DNA of 64,000 bases from NCBI GenBank assembly GCA_963277665.1, contig OY728166.1, forward strand, positions 1,073,498,014 through 1,073,562,013. Reading direction: 5' to 3'. Positions 23,342-35,700 of this stretch are shown here, in pieces. Source of the DNA: Viscum album (Eukaryota; Streptophyta; Magnoliopsida; Santalales; Viscaceae). The notes beneath the pieces were generated by a model. The model worked only from the letters and a program-made list of their open reading frames with translations, did not search any database and had not been told where the DNA came from. How positions within the stretch are numbered: the stretch's first letter is position 1; every line of letters begins with the position of its first letter. A program made the translations under genes and the position numbers.

Positions 23342-24740
23342 AAATCTCCTAATATTTCATTTTGAATTCTTCACTTTAATAGCTTTAAGATTAGTATTTC
23401 AGATATTATAAACATATCGTATGCACTCATATAAATCACCTCTAATACAACATGATAAATCTTTCTTGAGATTAATATACTTTTACGTAGACTTATAAAA
23501 CATTAGTTTACTCTTACAAAGGTTTATGTTACTCATATATAGGCCCTGGTTCCTCTTATTTACTTTGACACATGTTTGTGGTTACTCATGAAAATCTCTT
23601 CATCGTTAAAATTTATTTTTTCATAGTTATGGGTATTATAGATAATTTTCAATATTAGTTGAATATTTTGGTGTTATTATGACATAGTTCCATTTCCAAA
23701 ACAAGCTACTTTTACATAACTATTGAAACTTCTAGAGTCACTCTCATGTTGCTCTATATCTTTTGGACTTACTATGATACAACTTCCGATCTTTTGGAGT
23801 TATTCTTCCATAGCCTTTTTTTGTCCAAAAATACTCTTATATAGTCATGGTAAATCTTCTATAGTTTTGAATTGTTATGGAACTAGTCTTACGTATCTGT
23901 ATAGCTTCTATGGTCAATCATACATATCCCTATGAAAATTGGGATTACTATTACATATCAATAAGGTTATTCTGATATAAAAATCACTTTATAAATTCTT
24001 TCAAAACCTATAACGTAGAATTTGAGAACTAGTCTCCAAGCTTCTAGACTTAACTCCAATCAATCTCAGCAAGATCAAATCATCTCAAAACACTTTAAAT
24101 AGCCTTAATAATTTGTAAATAATATTTCCAAAACTCATATATGATATCTCAACATGAGTAAACCAATGATTATATATTTCCTCAATAATTATCTTCACAA
24201 AATACATCCAATAATAATTTTTAATTAATTATCAAATAATTCTGCACCTGCCTTATCATTTTACCTGAACCCAAAACTCTATTAAAATTATCAACTAAGT
24301 GATATCCAAATATTTCACAATAACGTTTTATATTAAATATGACAATGATGGATACTCACTTAAACTCACAAACAACTATTTGTTTCACTTAGTATCTCTT
24401 ATAGTCTTTCAATAATCATCTTCTCAAACCCATCATGATCATTTATTTGATATTTCATGTATTAATCACTAGAACCTATCACTAATTCCTATAAATTACA
24501 ACTTTATAATCATCAGATATATAAATACTTCTTAAATCAATATATTCCAAAAAAATCCAAGGAGCCATAGTCTTAATCTTCTTTATCAATCCATAAAATC
24601 AACCCTTCCATTTCATTAATTTGATTCTTCATTATCCCCCAACACCTATTGAAATTCTTAATGAAAAAATGCAATCATCTCCAACTTTGTATTTATTGTT
24701 AATACCCATAAATAAATCAATTTCAACATATTATCAACAA

Positions 24741-27699
24741 CTATTATCTTCTGTTTCCCCCTTAATGACAATAAATACAAATATTCTTTTGAAATATGTT
24801 GTATTAGTCTTCTATAATCAATGAGCCCTAAATTTATCAACACGACGTCTACAAAATATATCAAGGTGTAGAAAAAATAGATATTAACTTAGGAATCAAA
24901 TATAACATTAAAATTACTTAGCATGTGAAACAAACCAAAAAACATACTTCAAGAGGATGTTCAAGTAGTTTTTATATTATATTCTGAATCAGATTCCTTC
25001 ACTATTATAAACAAAGAGATTAAAAACATTCAAAATAAGTAGGTTTCCCATATTTTATCTTGTGCAATTCTCAAAATTTATCTCTTTTCATGAAATTGAT
25101 TAATCAAATTCTCCTCCTTAATTTTAGAATTTATTTAACCATCAAAATATGATAAATATATCAATCATACATAATCAGTGATAGATTATTGAACCTACCA
25201 TAATTTTATATTAATAAAAGATAATGATATATGGTAGCTTCTCATGTTCTCCCACCTTTTATGGGTAGACTCAATTCATCTACATAATCATGGATAATAC
25301 TATTTGAAATGTTTTAAGGAGGTAATAAATTACCAATTTTATATTAGTCTGAGATAAATTTATCTTCCTGATATACCACTTTTATGACATATTCATTAGT
25401 TCATAACAAACACAAATCACCTTTGTATCCCTTTAAACAAAAACAAACGCAATGATATGGGAGTAATGTGGTATCTCATTTACTTTTCAGTGATAGAAAC
25501 AAGGTGTATAATTTTTTCTCAACCCATAAACTATTTTCATACCATCTCTATACTTGTCAGAACACAGTATTCTTTCTCCTTCTTTGATTTTCCAGACATG
25601 AACCTCCATTGGTAGCATGGTCTTATTTCTCTCTTCAACTTTGATCTTATACGGAACATGAGTTTTCACATCAGAAAACAAGGAGCATGTATTTCATAAT
25701 TTCCCCATATTTCATTCAATTTATAAATACTTTAGATATAAATCACACTTTAATTAAAAATATTAACAGGTTTCTTAGATCCTTCACTAGAATTGTCAAG
25801 GTAGATTGGGTTACCCTCATTTGGAATTCTTCCATTAAATTTTAATTCTCATTCATGGATCACTTCCTCTAAAACAATAATTTTATTGTTTTATTTTATT
25901 TTTTTTTCTTCATATTACATTCATTCGTATCAATATTTACATCATTCTTACAATGACCCATGATGTTTCCTTTTCTTTCAAAGTATAAAAAAACATTCAT
26001 TGTTGTAGAATGTTTATCAACATTTTTCTTGCATATGTTTTGTTTTGAACATTTATCTTGATTACACCCCATGGTGAACTCACCTTCACTTCATCACATC
26101 TTTATCAACTTTTTTGTACTTATTTCATAAGAATAACTTTTTTATGGTTGGTATAAACTAGAACTCCTCATCATAATGACCACCTTTTTTGAAAATTAAA
26201 TAGAAATTATGAACACCTTGAAATATATTATTGATAAACAGATTCACATTTTTTTATATATGTTATGACAATTTAGTAGAAATATAATTTATTTGACATT
26301 TCCCACCCTTGACATAATCCTTCTTTTTCATAAATTAATTGATATGATATACCAATAGTCAATGGCCTTGTATTTAAATCATTTATAGCACCAAAAAGGA
26401 ATAATGACCCTTGATTTTTTTTCTTAAAACAATTTTTTTCCAACTTTGTATTCAAGATATTTTATAGAAAAAAACCATTATTTTGAGTAAAAATTGTGTA
26501 ATATTTAGTTTTTATTTTGATAACAACCTCCCTTGATGATGTGGTGGGTTTCTCACAATTTTCCTCCACTCAAAAGGTGCAAGAATTTGAAATGTAACTT
26601 TTACTTTTAATGAAATAGAATTAGTGAAAGTTAATTTTTGTAGATTAAGGGTGAAACACACATTCAATGATTTTTGGGAAAAGCTGTTATTTATAATTTC
26701 CTAAAATATCACAATGTTTGACTAAGGTCTTCTCATTTGAGGAGCTCCACAATTATTCACATTCTAATTCTAATTCACGCAAACCGCTTCTTTTTGTGTT
26801 ATTATTTTTTAAAAACCATGACAATGGAAATAATCCTAACATGATAACATAATGGGGTTATTAAATAATGTAATTAGCCATAATATTTGGTTTCGGGTTC
26901 TTTCATTATTCCATTTTTTTAAAATTTGGTTTGATAGTTTAATTGTGAATTATCACTCTTGAACTACTATGATTTTATTTATTGGTTGTGAAACATTGAA
27001 TGCCTATGAAATATTAATTCCCCATACACCAATAATCAAGGATGATGACACAAGTAAATTTAGACTGTTCCATCTTCCAGGACCCATCACTATTGCATGT
27101 TGTTTCATCCACTAAATAGCTCAACTCCATCGTGTGAAGAGATCTCGTTAAATGGAAGGGAGAGAAAATATATAAAAACATAAGAAGTTGAATCAAGACT
27201 CCTATTTTTATGGTTCGTCTCTTAAACAATATATTGCACCACAATCCATCAAAAATAGGTCAAAACATTCAGAACTGAAATTTAGTATTCAAGAATATTG
27301 GATCCTCCCCTAAGGCCAAGTGTCAGTCAGTCCCTCTTCATGAGAGTGTAAGAGGTCATGGTAGTGGAATGATGATATTGTAAGAAGAGAGATAGAGAGG
27401 GGGGATTATGGAACACTAAAATTAAAATCAATACATTAGTTACAAATAAAGAAGAAAATTATTCACATCATCCAAGAAAAATTAATCAATAGAAGAACAT
27501 AATAATAGCTACCTCCTAGATGAGGTATCCTCCCCATTCTTTTTATAAGAAAATAACCCTCATATTTATAGGGGTAGTAGTCCCTTTTATCCTACTTTTA
27601 TATTTTTCTCAATCAATGTTTCCTTTTATTATATCTACCAAGTGTATCTCTACTCTCTTTCAAATCTCAAAAGATATCATAAATTCCATTATTTCAGCA
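24741..27699. other. AT-rich stretch between repeat copies A and B
   Basis: I see no reliable gene. A minus-strand stretch near 25950-26000 recalls a gag zinc knuckle, but three of four zinc ligands would be missing. Open frames at 25487-25681, 26273-26455 and 27014-27244 (minus) have no recognised domain. If A and B are LTRs, this is part of the decayed interior. Confidence 0.35.
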
Positions 27700-28450
27700 A
27701 GGACCCATACTGTCATGTGGGATGATAAATTTTGTTGTAGTATTCTTCACTTATGCATATACCTACAAGGGTTGTGGGACAAACAATTCCTACATGGATA
27801 AAACTCATTCTCCCCTTATCTATACTAAAATTCTCCACTTCCATATTAGGCATTTCCACAGTGTAGTGTTATCTCCATGGTTCAGCCTACAGTAGGCTAT
27901 CTTCTTGAAATAAATCACCACATCCCATAATGAAACCCCTACGAGACATGAGAAACACCATGTAACATCCATTATTCTTCACACTCGGGCTACATTATAG
28001 CCACGCCACCCATGGAATAGCTTCATCCTTGCTCAAAAAATAAGCCACTGCTTAAAATGTCATATACCTTGTGTTGTTCCAACACTATGTCACTTCAACC
28101 TCTTGCAAGGAAATCCAAAAAATAGTGGTTGTTTCAACAGAATAGGTATTCCCTCCTTCCATTTAGAATTCACTACGTTCATATAGGACTTGTATTCCAT
28201 GTATGTTAAAATTTCTTTTTGAAGTGGGAATCACTGAGGTCACTAAATATTACAAAAGTGATCCATGGTGATCCTGAACCTTTGATGTGCTCATAAGCTC
28301 AAGATCGATCTTTAAAAATAGTGAATATGTTGATCTCCAATGAGTAGTCTTGGTGGTCTAGTGATGTCAAACGGGGTAGGTGGCAGTGAGGTGTGTCTAA
28401 GCATGAGGGAATAGAATCAATTCAAGAGGACACCATTTGAGTAAGTGATA
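27700..28450 (-). pseudogene. LINE reverse-transcriptase C-terminal fragment (broken)
   Basis: Minus-strand translation over several frames gives blocks in the order expected for the C-terminal part of plant L1-like reverse transcriptases. About 28260-28400 resembles the TRP...LIDR and SILS...RITM stretch after the catalytic domain. DEAIPWVAWL at about 27990-28030 resembles the IPWV-LIW block. SLWDVV...IAYCRLNHGD...LWK at about 27850-27950 resembles the zinc-binding RVT region, with its W-D, IA-C, G and FW-W positions. The blocks lie in different frames with several stops, so at least one frameshift separates them. The catalytic YADD part was not found. Family assignment is from memory of LINE consensus patterns and needs a profile search. 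Confidence 0.45.
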
Positions 28451-29974
28451 ATCAATATCCGTATAGTCCTTGTCCCACCTAAAAAAAATGAACACTTCCA
28501 TATATTATAAAAAATGACATCCATGGATCATAATGCCAAGGAAGCGGGTGATTGACGCCTGTATACACTATACACTCACTTAAATATTCCTCACCTATAT
28601 ACATTGCCCCACAATATTTGACCCAAACTATGCTGACACTCTATTCGATGGCCCAATTCTCTTATTCCACCAATCCATGCCTTCCCATGAGGCATCCTTG
28701 TTCAGAAGTCCCTTTTTAGGTTGGAAAATGGATTAGAGCCCTTTGGTTGAGGTCTAGCTAGGCTAGCCATTTTTTACCTTCTATAATCAAGTCAATTTTT
28801 TTAAAATATTTATAATACAAATTCAAAATTAAAACTCTAATCCATAATTTTACATTTTATTCAATTTTTATTCATACTACTTCATTAATTATTATTTACC
28901 CATATTTAAATATATTAGTTAATTGCATGGGATTATTTTTTTAAACCATTAAAATCATTAAAAATGTTTAAAAATATTCATGCAAATATGAGTTCATCAA
29001 AGGGTTAACAGTTTCCTTAATCGTGTAGTAGATATATCTCCAGATGATCTCAATATCTTATTTCTAATTATATGTGACATTTTAAAAATTGATATTAAGG
29101 AACCCTAGATTTATAGTGTTCTTCTATTCTATAAGATATTTAATTTTATCTTCACATTATTTTCTTATCATTTCAATTTTATCTCTATGCTTCGTATTTA
29201 TTTCTTGTAAATAAATATCAATCTTCTATATTCTTTTTTAATTTGATATCCAATTGATCATTTTTACCCTAATGACTTATACCCATTCATGATATTTTTT
29301 CAAAGACATTAGTATTCATGAATTTCTCACCATTTATTCTTTGAAAATCATCTTCAGATAAGAATAATATTTCTTTATACAAAATTAAAGAATGTATTTT
29401 ATATTTAACATGATTGATGAGAGTGTTCCACTTTTTCAACTTTTCTACTAATATTTATTCCATTTTAATAGATTCCAAACATTTTAGTTCTTTTTCATTC
29501 TATAGATCATCAATGAACTGAAATATGAAAGTGAAAACTTTAAGAGTGGTACTTTTCAAATAATATTTTATTTTAGAGTAAAATTCATTAAGTGATTCAA
29601 TTAGGACATACACTTCATATCATTCAATAAATTATTTAAGAGTATAATTTTCAATGTATATGAAAGAAAAATTACAACATTGACTACCTTCCACTAGTGG
29701 TGAATACTCTTTCTCCTTTCTCTCATGACTGATCTTCCTCAATTTATTTCCCAAATTCTTTTTATTGGTCTTAAATGTTTTGCTATATATATCCTATATG
29801 TTGACATTGAAAGAGACAACCTTTGTAATATTACATTTAGGAATCTCAAAAACTTCTTCAATACTATACTTCTTTTTCTAATATATAACAAACAATTGGG
29901 GAGAAAATAATATATTCAATCAAAGGTGGAATCGTCTTCTCTAATAGCATGAAATATGGCATGTACTCTAGTGA
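28451..29974. other. AT-rich stretch with no recognisable gene
   Basis: The stretch from 28780 to 29970 is very AT-rich and structureless to my eye. If the LINE fragment is real, its 5' part should lie here, but I could not recognise the catalytic domain. Confidence 0.4.
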
Positions 29975-32060
29975 AATCACATTGAGATTGGGGGGGGGGG
30001 GGTGAATGAGTGCAGAGAGCGATTTTAAAAAATTATTTTCACATTATTAATGTAGACCTAATCACCTTTTAGGATTAATATAAGTTATATGAGTAATGAA
30101 ACCCAATCACACATCATGATAGGTAGAAAGAAAAGAGACAATCCCAAATGATAATATTATAAGCTCCCCTGATGTGGTTGATAATTTCTTTTGTATATTT
30201 AGGTTGATCTTAATATAGTGGCGATTTACACATATCATAAAGTTAATAGACATGGGGAATGTATCATTCGTATCCCCTAATTCCATATATTTAAATTCTT
30301 ACCATATTCTGACTAGTTATTTATATTATCTCCCTCTAGTTTATGATAGTTTTCTAGAAACTCTGTAAACAATATCATCTCTCTACTCAGGGATGTCACA
30401 ACATCAACAATAAAGGTCTTCTTCCTCAATCATGAACCTCAAAATCTAATGGATGTTAAATAAAACAAATGCACATCAGTCTTTCCCTCAATATTCATAA
30501 TGATTAATTCATGAATAATGTGGGATCCTAAAAAATGTCTTATTTCTCTTTAATCATATTTTCCTTGTAATGATTTTCAATAACAGAATACCCTCATTCT
30601 TAAAGAGTCACAACAAAAATTATAATCAAAAGTAACAGGGCATGTTGGTTTTTCTACTATTATGCTTAATTCATTTCTTCATCTTCTTTGACACTTTTGA
30701 TCTAAAATAGTAGTAAGTTGGTATCTAACCTCTATTATTTCATCCACAGTGCTTTAGAATATTATTCTCTTTATATTGACAGCTTATCTTATATTAATCA
30801 CTCATTTATTCTCTTGTTCTTCTATAACTATTTACCAACCGAATAATATCATGGATATAGCTTCCATATTTTGATTACAGAACTCCCATGAAAATTGGAA
30901 ACATGATTTTATCACTGAAAATGATCGAATAATAATTGTTAAAGAATCCTACAGCTTTTGATCTTCATAAATGATTTCGAACAATTATATTTAAATACCA
31001 TGAATTATTTTGTGATTACCCTCTCACAATTATCCTTTAATTATCCTTAATAACCATATTTCTATTCTCTTTAAGATTTCCCAAAATCATTACTCTTTAT
31101 CCTTGTCTGTATGATCACATGTATTAAACAATTTTAGTATAATTATTTTCCCCATTACATGGTATAATTATCACTCTTATCCAGGTATCATCTGGATACG
31201 AAACGTCACTTATACTATAGCATGATTCCTTTATTCATCACAATCTATTGAATCATGATATTCTCAAGAGTAACCACTATAGCACAACATCATCCCACAA
31301 TTCTTTTTTCATTACTCTTTGTAGTGTGACATTCATCTTCACGGTGTGATGCCCTTCCTCAAATAAATCCTTGAACAATAATTCAATATTCAAAGTATCA
31401 TGAAGTTTATATCATTATAATTAGATTCCAAATTGTGTGATTTAACTATATTGAAATTTATATTTTATGTGTTCGCTTCAGTACCCATAATATTAGTCTT
31501 TTAATTATTCAGAAAATAGCTTATGAGATCATAAAAACCATGTTTGATACAACTAGATGATTATAACATAATGGTAATATAATCTAATGTTTCCTTGGAA
31601 AACACTATAATATTCCTATGGAGGTTCAATTCATACATATATAGTGCCCATATTATCTATTTTACTTTTATGTATTTTCCATGTTACTAATACACAATTT
31701 TTCATCTTTTGGATTTATTCTTACATAGTTGTTGTAAAATTCATAACTAATCTTCCATATCAATTGAATTTTCCTTTGTTATTAAAATATAACGAACCAT
31801 TTCTAGAATAAGTCACTCTTGCATAGTTGTTGAAACTTTGAATGTTATTCTCACTAATTCCTATCAAGTTCGTCCACATAATAATCAGACATATAAAGGC
31901 ATCGTCCTTAAGTATTCATATTAAAAAACTCTAAAAAACACAAAAAATTATCTTCTTTATCAATCCATGGAATTATCTTAACATTTTCATTAATTGGGGT
32001 TTTCATAATCACCCAATATATATTTACATCCTTATTAACATAAAAATAAATCATCATCAT
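29975..32060. repeat. Repeat copy B (possible old LTR)
   Basis: It starts with a 13-G run (ATTGG...GGTGAATGAG) that matches the G-run start of copy A. It then follows A block by block to about 32060. It lacks the GC-rich insertion of A and about 0.6 kb matching 23720-24480. It lies in the same orientation as A, about 5 kb downstream. No termini were defined with certainty. Confidence 0.5.
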
Positions 32061-33900
32061 AATCAATTTGACTGTTTAAAAATGAGATGAATTGATGAAT
32101 TTATTTATAAATAGTTAGAAGGAGAGAAATATTCATTACCTATTTCTTTTTAAAATCATTATAGTAATTATTGATCCCATATCCATTATCATTGGATTAT
32201 TTATTTTTAATTTTCTTCCCCGATTTCCACTACAGTAATAATGAAAAACATTTTTAATAGTAAAAGGATCAATCATTATGGAATTGAAATTTCTTATATG
32301 TATTCATGTATGCTCGAATATTATCATAAGTTCTTCTCATATTTGAATTTTAATTCAGTTGGAAATCTTTTATATAACTCTATTTATCTTCTTATTAGAT
32401 ATAACAACTTATCCATTGGTTTTTTATTGAAACGTAGAAGATTTCAGGTTTAAAACCCTAAATTTCATCAAAATTGTTTTTATGTTTCTATTAAAAATCC
32501 ATTCACTGATTATGAATGATAGATTTTGTAATTCCATAAATGTAAATGATATATTTCCTAATAAAATCAGTAACTTCATCAAAATTATATATTCTCATAT
32601 CCTTATCCCCAAACAGTTTTTAAACATAGTAAATAATAAGAAGAATGAAAAAAAATCCAAATTAATTTAAAAAAGATCTTATGGGTTGTTGGGGATGTTC
32701 ATGTATCCTAAAAATATTTCACATTAGATATAAATTTTTTATATTACTTTAAAAAAACACTTGTATAGTAAAATATACTATTTTAATATATCCATGAATC
32801 CAATATTTTCCTTACATTACTTTTGATTTTAAAATGGCCTTCACAAGAAGGAGTGTGGAAATATACCATAAACTAATTTATCACTAGTCCATATTAGTAT
32901 ATCCTAATGACATGATAACTAAAATTCACCACAATAATGGTTATTCAAGAAAATATTATTTAGATCTAGTTTTTTGTTTTAAATTTGGTGTTTCCTTTAA
33001 TTGGTAGGATCTTCTATGGTAAATATGAAATTTAAAATATCAAGAAACTATGGGTTTACCAAATATTGTTTACATTCACCCATTTGGGAATGAATTTATT
33101 TATTTTATTTGGAATATTGATCTCTAAACATAGTTTAAATCTGATCATGTTATCCAAAATAATATTTTATAATCCATTCTTATCTTTAATCACAGTATCA
33201 AACTATTTATTTGTAACATATATCATATCATTCAAGGATTAGACTATAATATCCATAAATGGAAATTTAATATTTTATTATTAAATAATTATATTTTTTA
33301 TCCTAAAAAATGTAAGGTGAATTTGTTCAAAGAAAAAAACAATTGAAAGGAACTTATATTTCTATTGTAACATAGTTCACATAGGTTGTATCCAGTTTTC
33401 TTAAGGCATATAAACCGACATAGGGGAGACCCTACACATTAAAAGATATGAATCATCCAACTATGAAGTTTGAGGAATCATATAATAATTTAAATGGATG
33501 TTCCCTACAAGGTGGATTTATAACTAATTTATTTATGATCCACAACATTAGTTCATCAAATAAGTACATGAAATATTCATCAAATGTAAAATTAGTGTTT
33601 TCAAGAAAATATGATAATGGTAGATAAATATTTCAAAATTATTTATTGAAATTAGTATAGAAACAGAAATTTTGTAATAAATATTTAATATCTCAAACAA
33701 ATTTTAACACCATAGGATTTAGAAAACACTTTGTTCGATAACATGTTCAATGCACAACACTGCGTTTAAATGAACAATAAAATAATATTAAATTATTATT
33801 ATTCAAATATGATCATTTTAACCTAGCCATTAAATTTTATTGAATAAAAATGACATAATTGTTTATTATATATATTCAAATGTTTTAACAAAAATAAATT
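32061..33900. other. AT-rich stretch with no recognisable gene
   Basis: No coding or RNA gene was found. Small open frames at 32241-32453 and 32482-32670 are Ile/Asn/Lys-rich, as AT-rich non-coding DNA gives, and have no domain. Confidence 0.4.
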
Positions 33901-34884
33901 TATTTATAAGCTCTTACTAAATAAGCAGTCAATGTTTTTTAAAAAAAACATTTATTTCAAAAATGATTTTTAATTCTTTTTTTGAGAAAATTTTATAAAT
34001 AATTTTTTGGTAATTTTAGAAATTTTATTTAATGAAATTAACATAATTTTTTAAATCATCATACCTATAGTAACCTAGGGTTATGTTTTTTTGATTTTTT
34101 GGAAAATATTTATTTTTAGTGAATAGTGCAAATATCGATATTTATGAAAATGTCATTTCTTTTAATAAATTAAGTAATTTAAATGTCCCATTATTATTTT
34201 AATTTCATTTAAAATTAAAAGGTTATTATTTATTTTTATATAATACAATTAATTAAATTTTAATAATCTGTATACTAGATTTTAGTATAAGTTTATTTTT
34301 AAGCATAAAAACACATTATTCTAAAAATGAATTTAAATTGCATAATGATTCTCTATTTTAACTAATGAAAATAACCCCTAATGAAGAATGATTTAGATGA
34401 AATATATAGAATATATATTTATAAATATTAATTTCAATTAATTTAATTGTTATTAATTTTTATATAGTTATTATATGATCATCTTATACTTGAAAAATAT
34501 ATTTATTGAAAAATAGTTTTTTCGACATGCCACTGGTTTTATTAGAAATTAAATTCAAAAAAATTGTTAATTGAATTTTATAAAATAAAATCTATATTTT
34601 TAATCATAATAATTATTATATAATAATTTTAGCTTAATTTTTGGTCCAAATGAAAATTAAAAATAGTAAAAAAAAGTTACCATGGTAAAACAATTCAAAG
34701 GGTAAAAGTGAGTAACCTTAGTGGTAAGTAGGATAAAATGTTTAAAAATGTTTTTTATGAATGATATAAGTCTTATCATACATATTTATCCTCCAATAAT
34801 TTATTATTTATTTTATTAGGAACATGTATTGAGAGTGACTTACCATTATTGAATAGTTTTGGGGATTTACAAGAATTCCACCCC

Positions 34885-34900
34885 TCCTCCCTTATAATGG
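34885..34900 (-). promoter_or_regulatory. TATA box with G-rich flank (unit Y)
   Basis: The minus strand reads CCATTATAAGGGAGGAGGGG. It corresponds to the TATAA-plus-G-run in units X and Z and lies about 350 bp beyond the nearest core repeat, as in Z (about 325 bp). Confidence 0.4.
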
Positions 34901-35240
34901 GGCACATCCCCCCTCTCCTTTACAATCATCAATAAACTATTGGTTCACACAACAACAGCCCTAATAACTTAATTAAATCATTTAAATCATCCTATATTCA
35001 TTGATTTAATTATAAATTCAATCAATGAAGGTTTTAGGTATAGTCCTGGAGATGTTCTTTGGGGAAGAGGTAATGTTCTTAACAGAGATACTTTGTTTTA
35101 TTTCTTCTTACACCTCACTCAAATTATACTCAATAATAATCATATAATAACATAATAATATCATATATAATATGATTTAATTGTTTTAATAACATAACCA
35201 AATTCCATCTCTACTTCCCTCAAATGGTAAATGAAACACT

Positions 35241-35648
35241 CGTTCGTGTGTACGGTGAATTACTACCTCGCGAACTAATGTAAATCTTTTTCCATCATCA
35301 CTTATAAAATATATTTATAATGAAATATTTAATTTCTATATATATGCTTTTCATGAAATATTAATAATTCTATAAAATTAATATGTCATACACCTTCTTA
35401 CATTACCATCCATTAAAAATTGATTACGACGTTCATGTGTACGATAGACTACCGCCTCACGAAGTGATGTGAATCATTTTTTACCAAATCATATAGATAG
35501 TATATATAAGTTTATTTAAATAAATAATATTATATTGATGTTATAATTATAATTATGTAATGGTAACTAACAACTACCTTCTTTGAATCACGATCATTTA
35601 GAAATGGAAACTTACTCATGCGTATGTACAGCCTACCGTCTCCATGAT
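35241..35648 (-). repeat. Three tandem copies of the 40-bp core (unit Y)
   Basis: Cores at about 35241-35280, 35426-35470 and 35611-35648 have a period of about 185 bp. The middle one is the best preserved, reading (minus strand) CTTCGTGAGGCGGTAGTCTA and continuing into CGTACACATGAACG. These cores stand out from nearly pure A/T spacers. Confidence 0.65.
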
Positions 35649-35700
35649 TATAAAACACTTGTTTTTTCATAATCAGGTTTCTTGTTTTTTTAAAGGTATA

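Larger units (their letters stand above)
20330..24740. repeat. Repeat copy A (possible old LTR), interrupted
   Basis: It begins with a G-run (TGAGGGGGGGGGGTTGAATCC) and shares collinear blocks with copy B at 29975-32060. Examples are CATGGGGAATGTATCAT, GGGATGTCACAA, CTTCTTCCTCAATCA, CTATTATTTCATCCACAGTG and TCTTTATCAATCCAT. By eye the identity is around 65 percent. It is longer than B because it carries a 1.5-kb GC-rich insertion (21796-23341) and about 0.6 kb that B lacks. Two direct copies about 5 kb apart would fit an ancient LTR pair, but no PBS or PPT was seen to prove it. Confidence 0.5.
33900..35700 (-). repeat. LTR-like promoter unit Y
   Basis: Reverse-oriented copy of the family seen at 5990-7390 (X) and 46050-47300 (Z). 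Read on the minus strand it has three core repeats (35648 down to 35241), the block GAACATTACCTC near 35070 shared with Z, and a TATAAGGGAGGAGG promoter near 34893. TTTTACCATGGTAA near 34680 is shared with X. Sequence around 33950 recalls the end part of Z. Boundaries are uncertain. Confidence 0.45.

Noticed and set aside
25950..26060. Possible gag zinc knuckle on the minus strand (YFERKGNIMGHCK)
   Set aside because: Three of four Cys/His ligands would be missing and no flanking gag sequence is recognisable. The resemblance may be chance.
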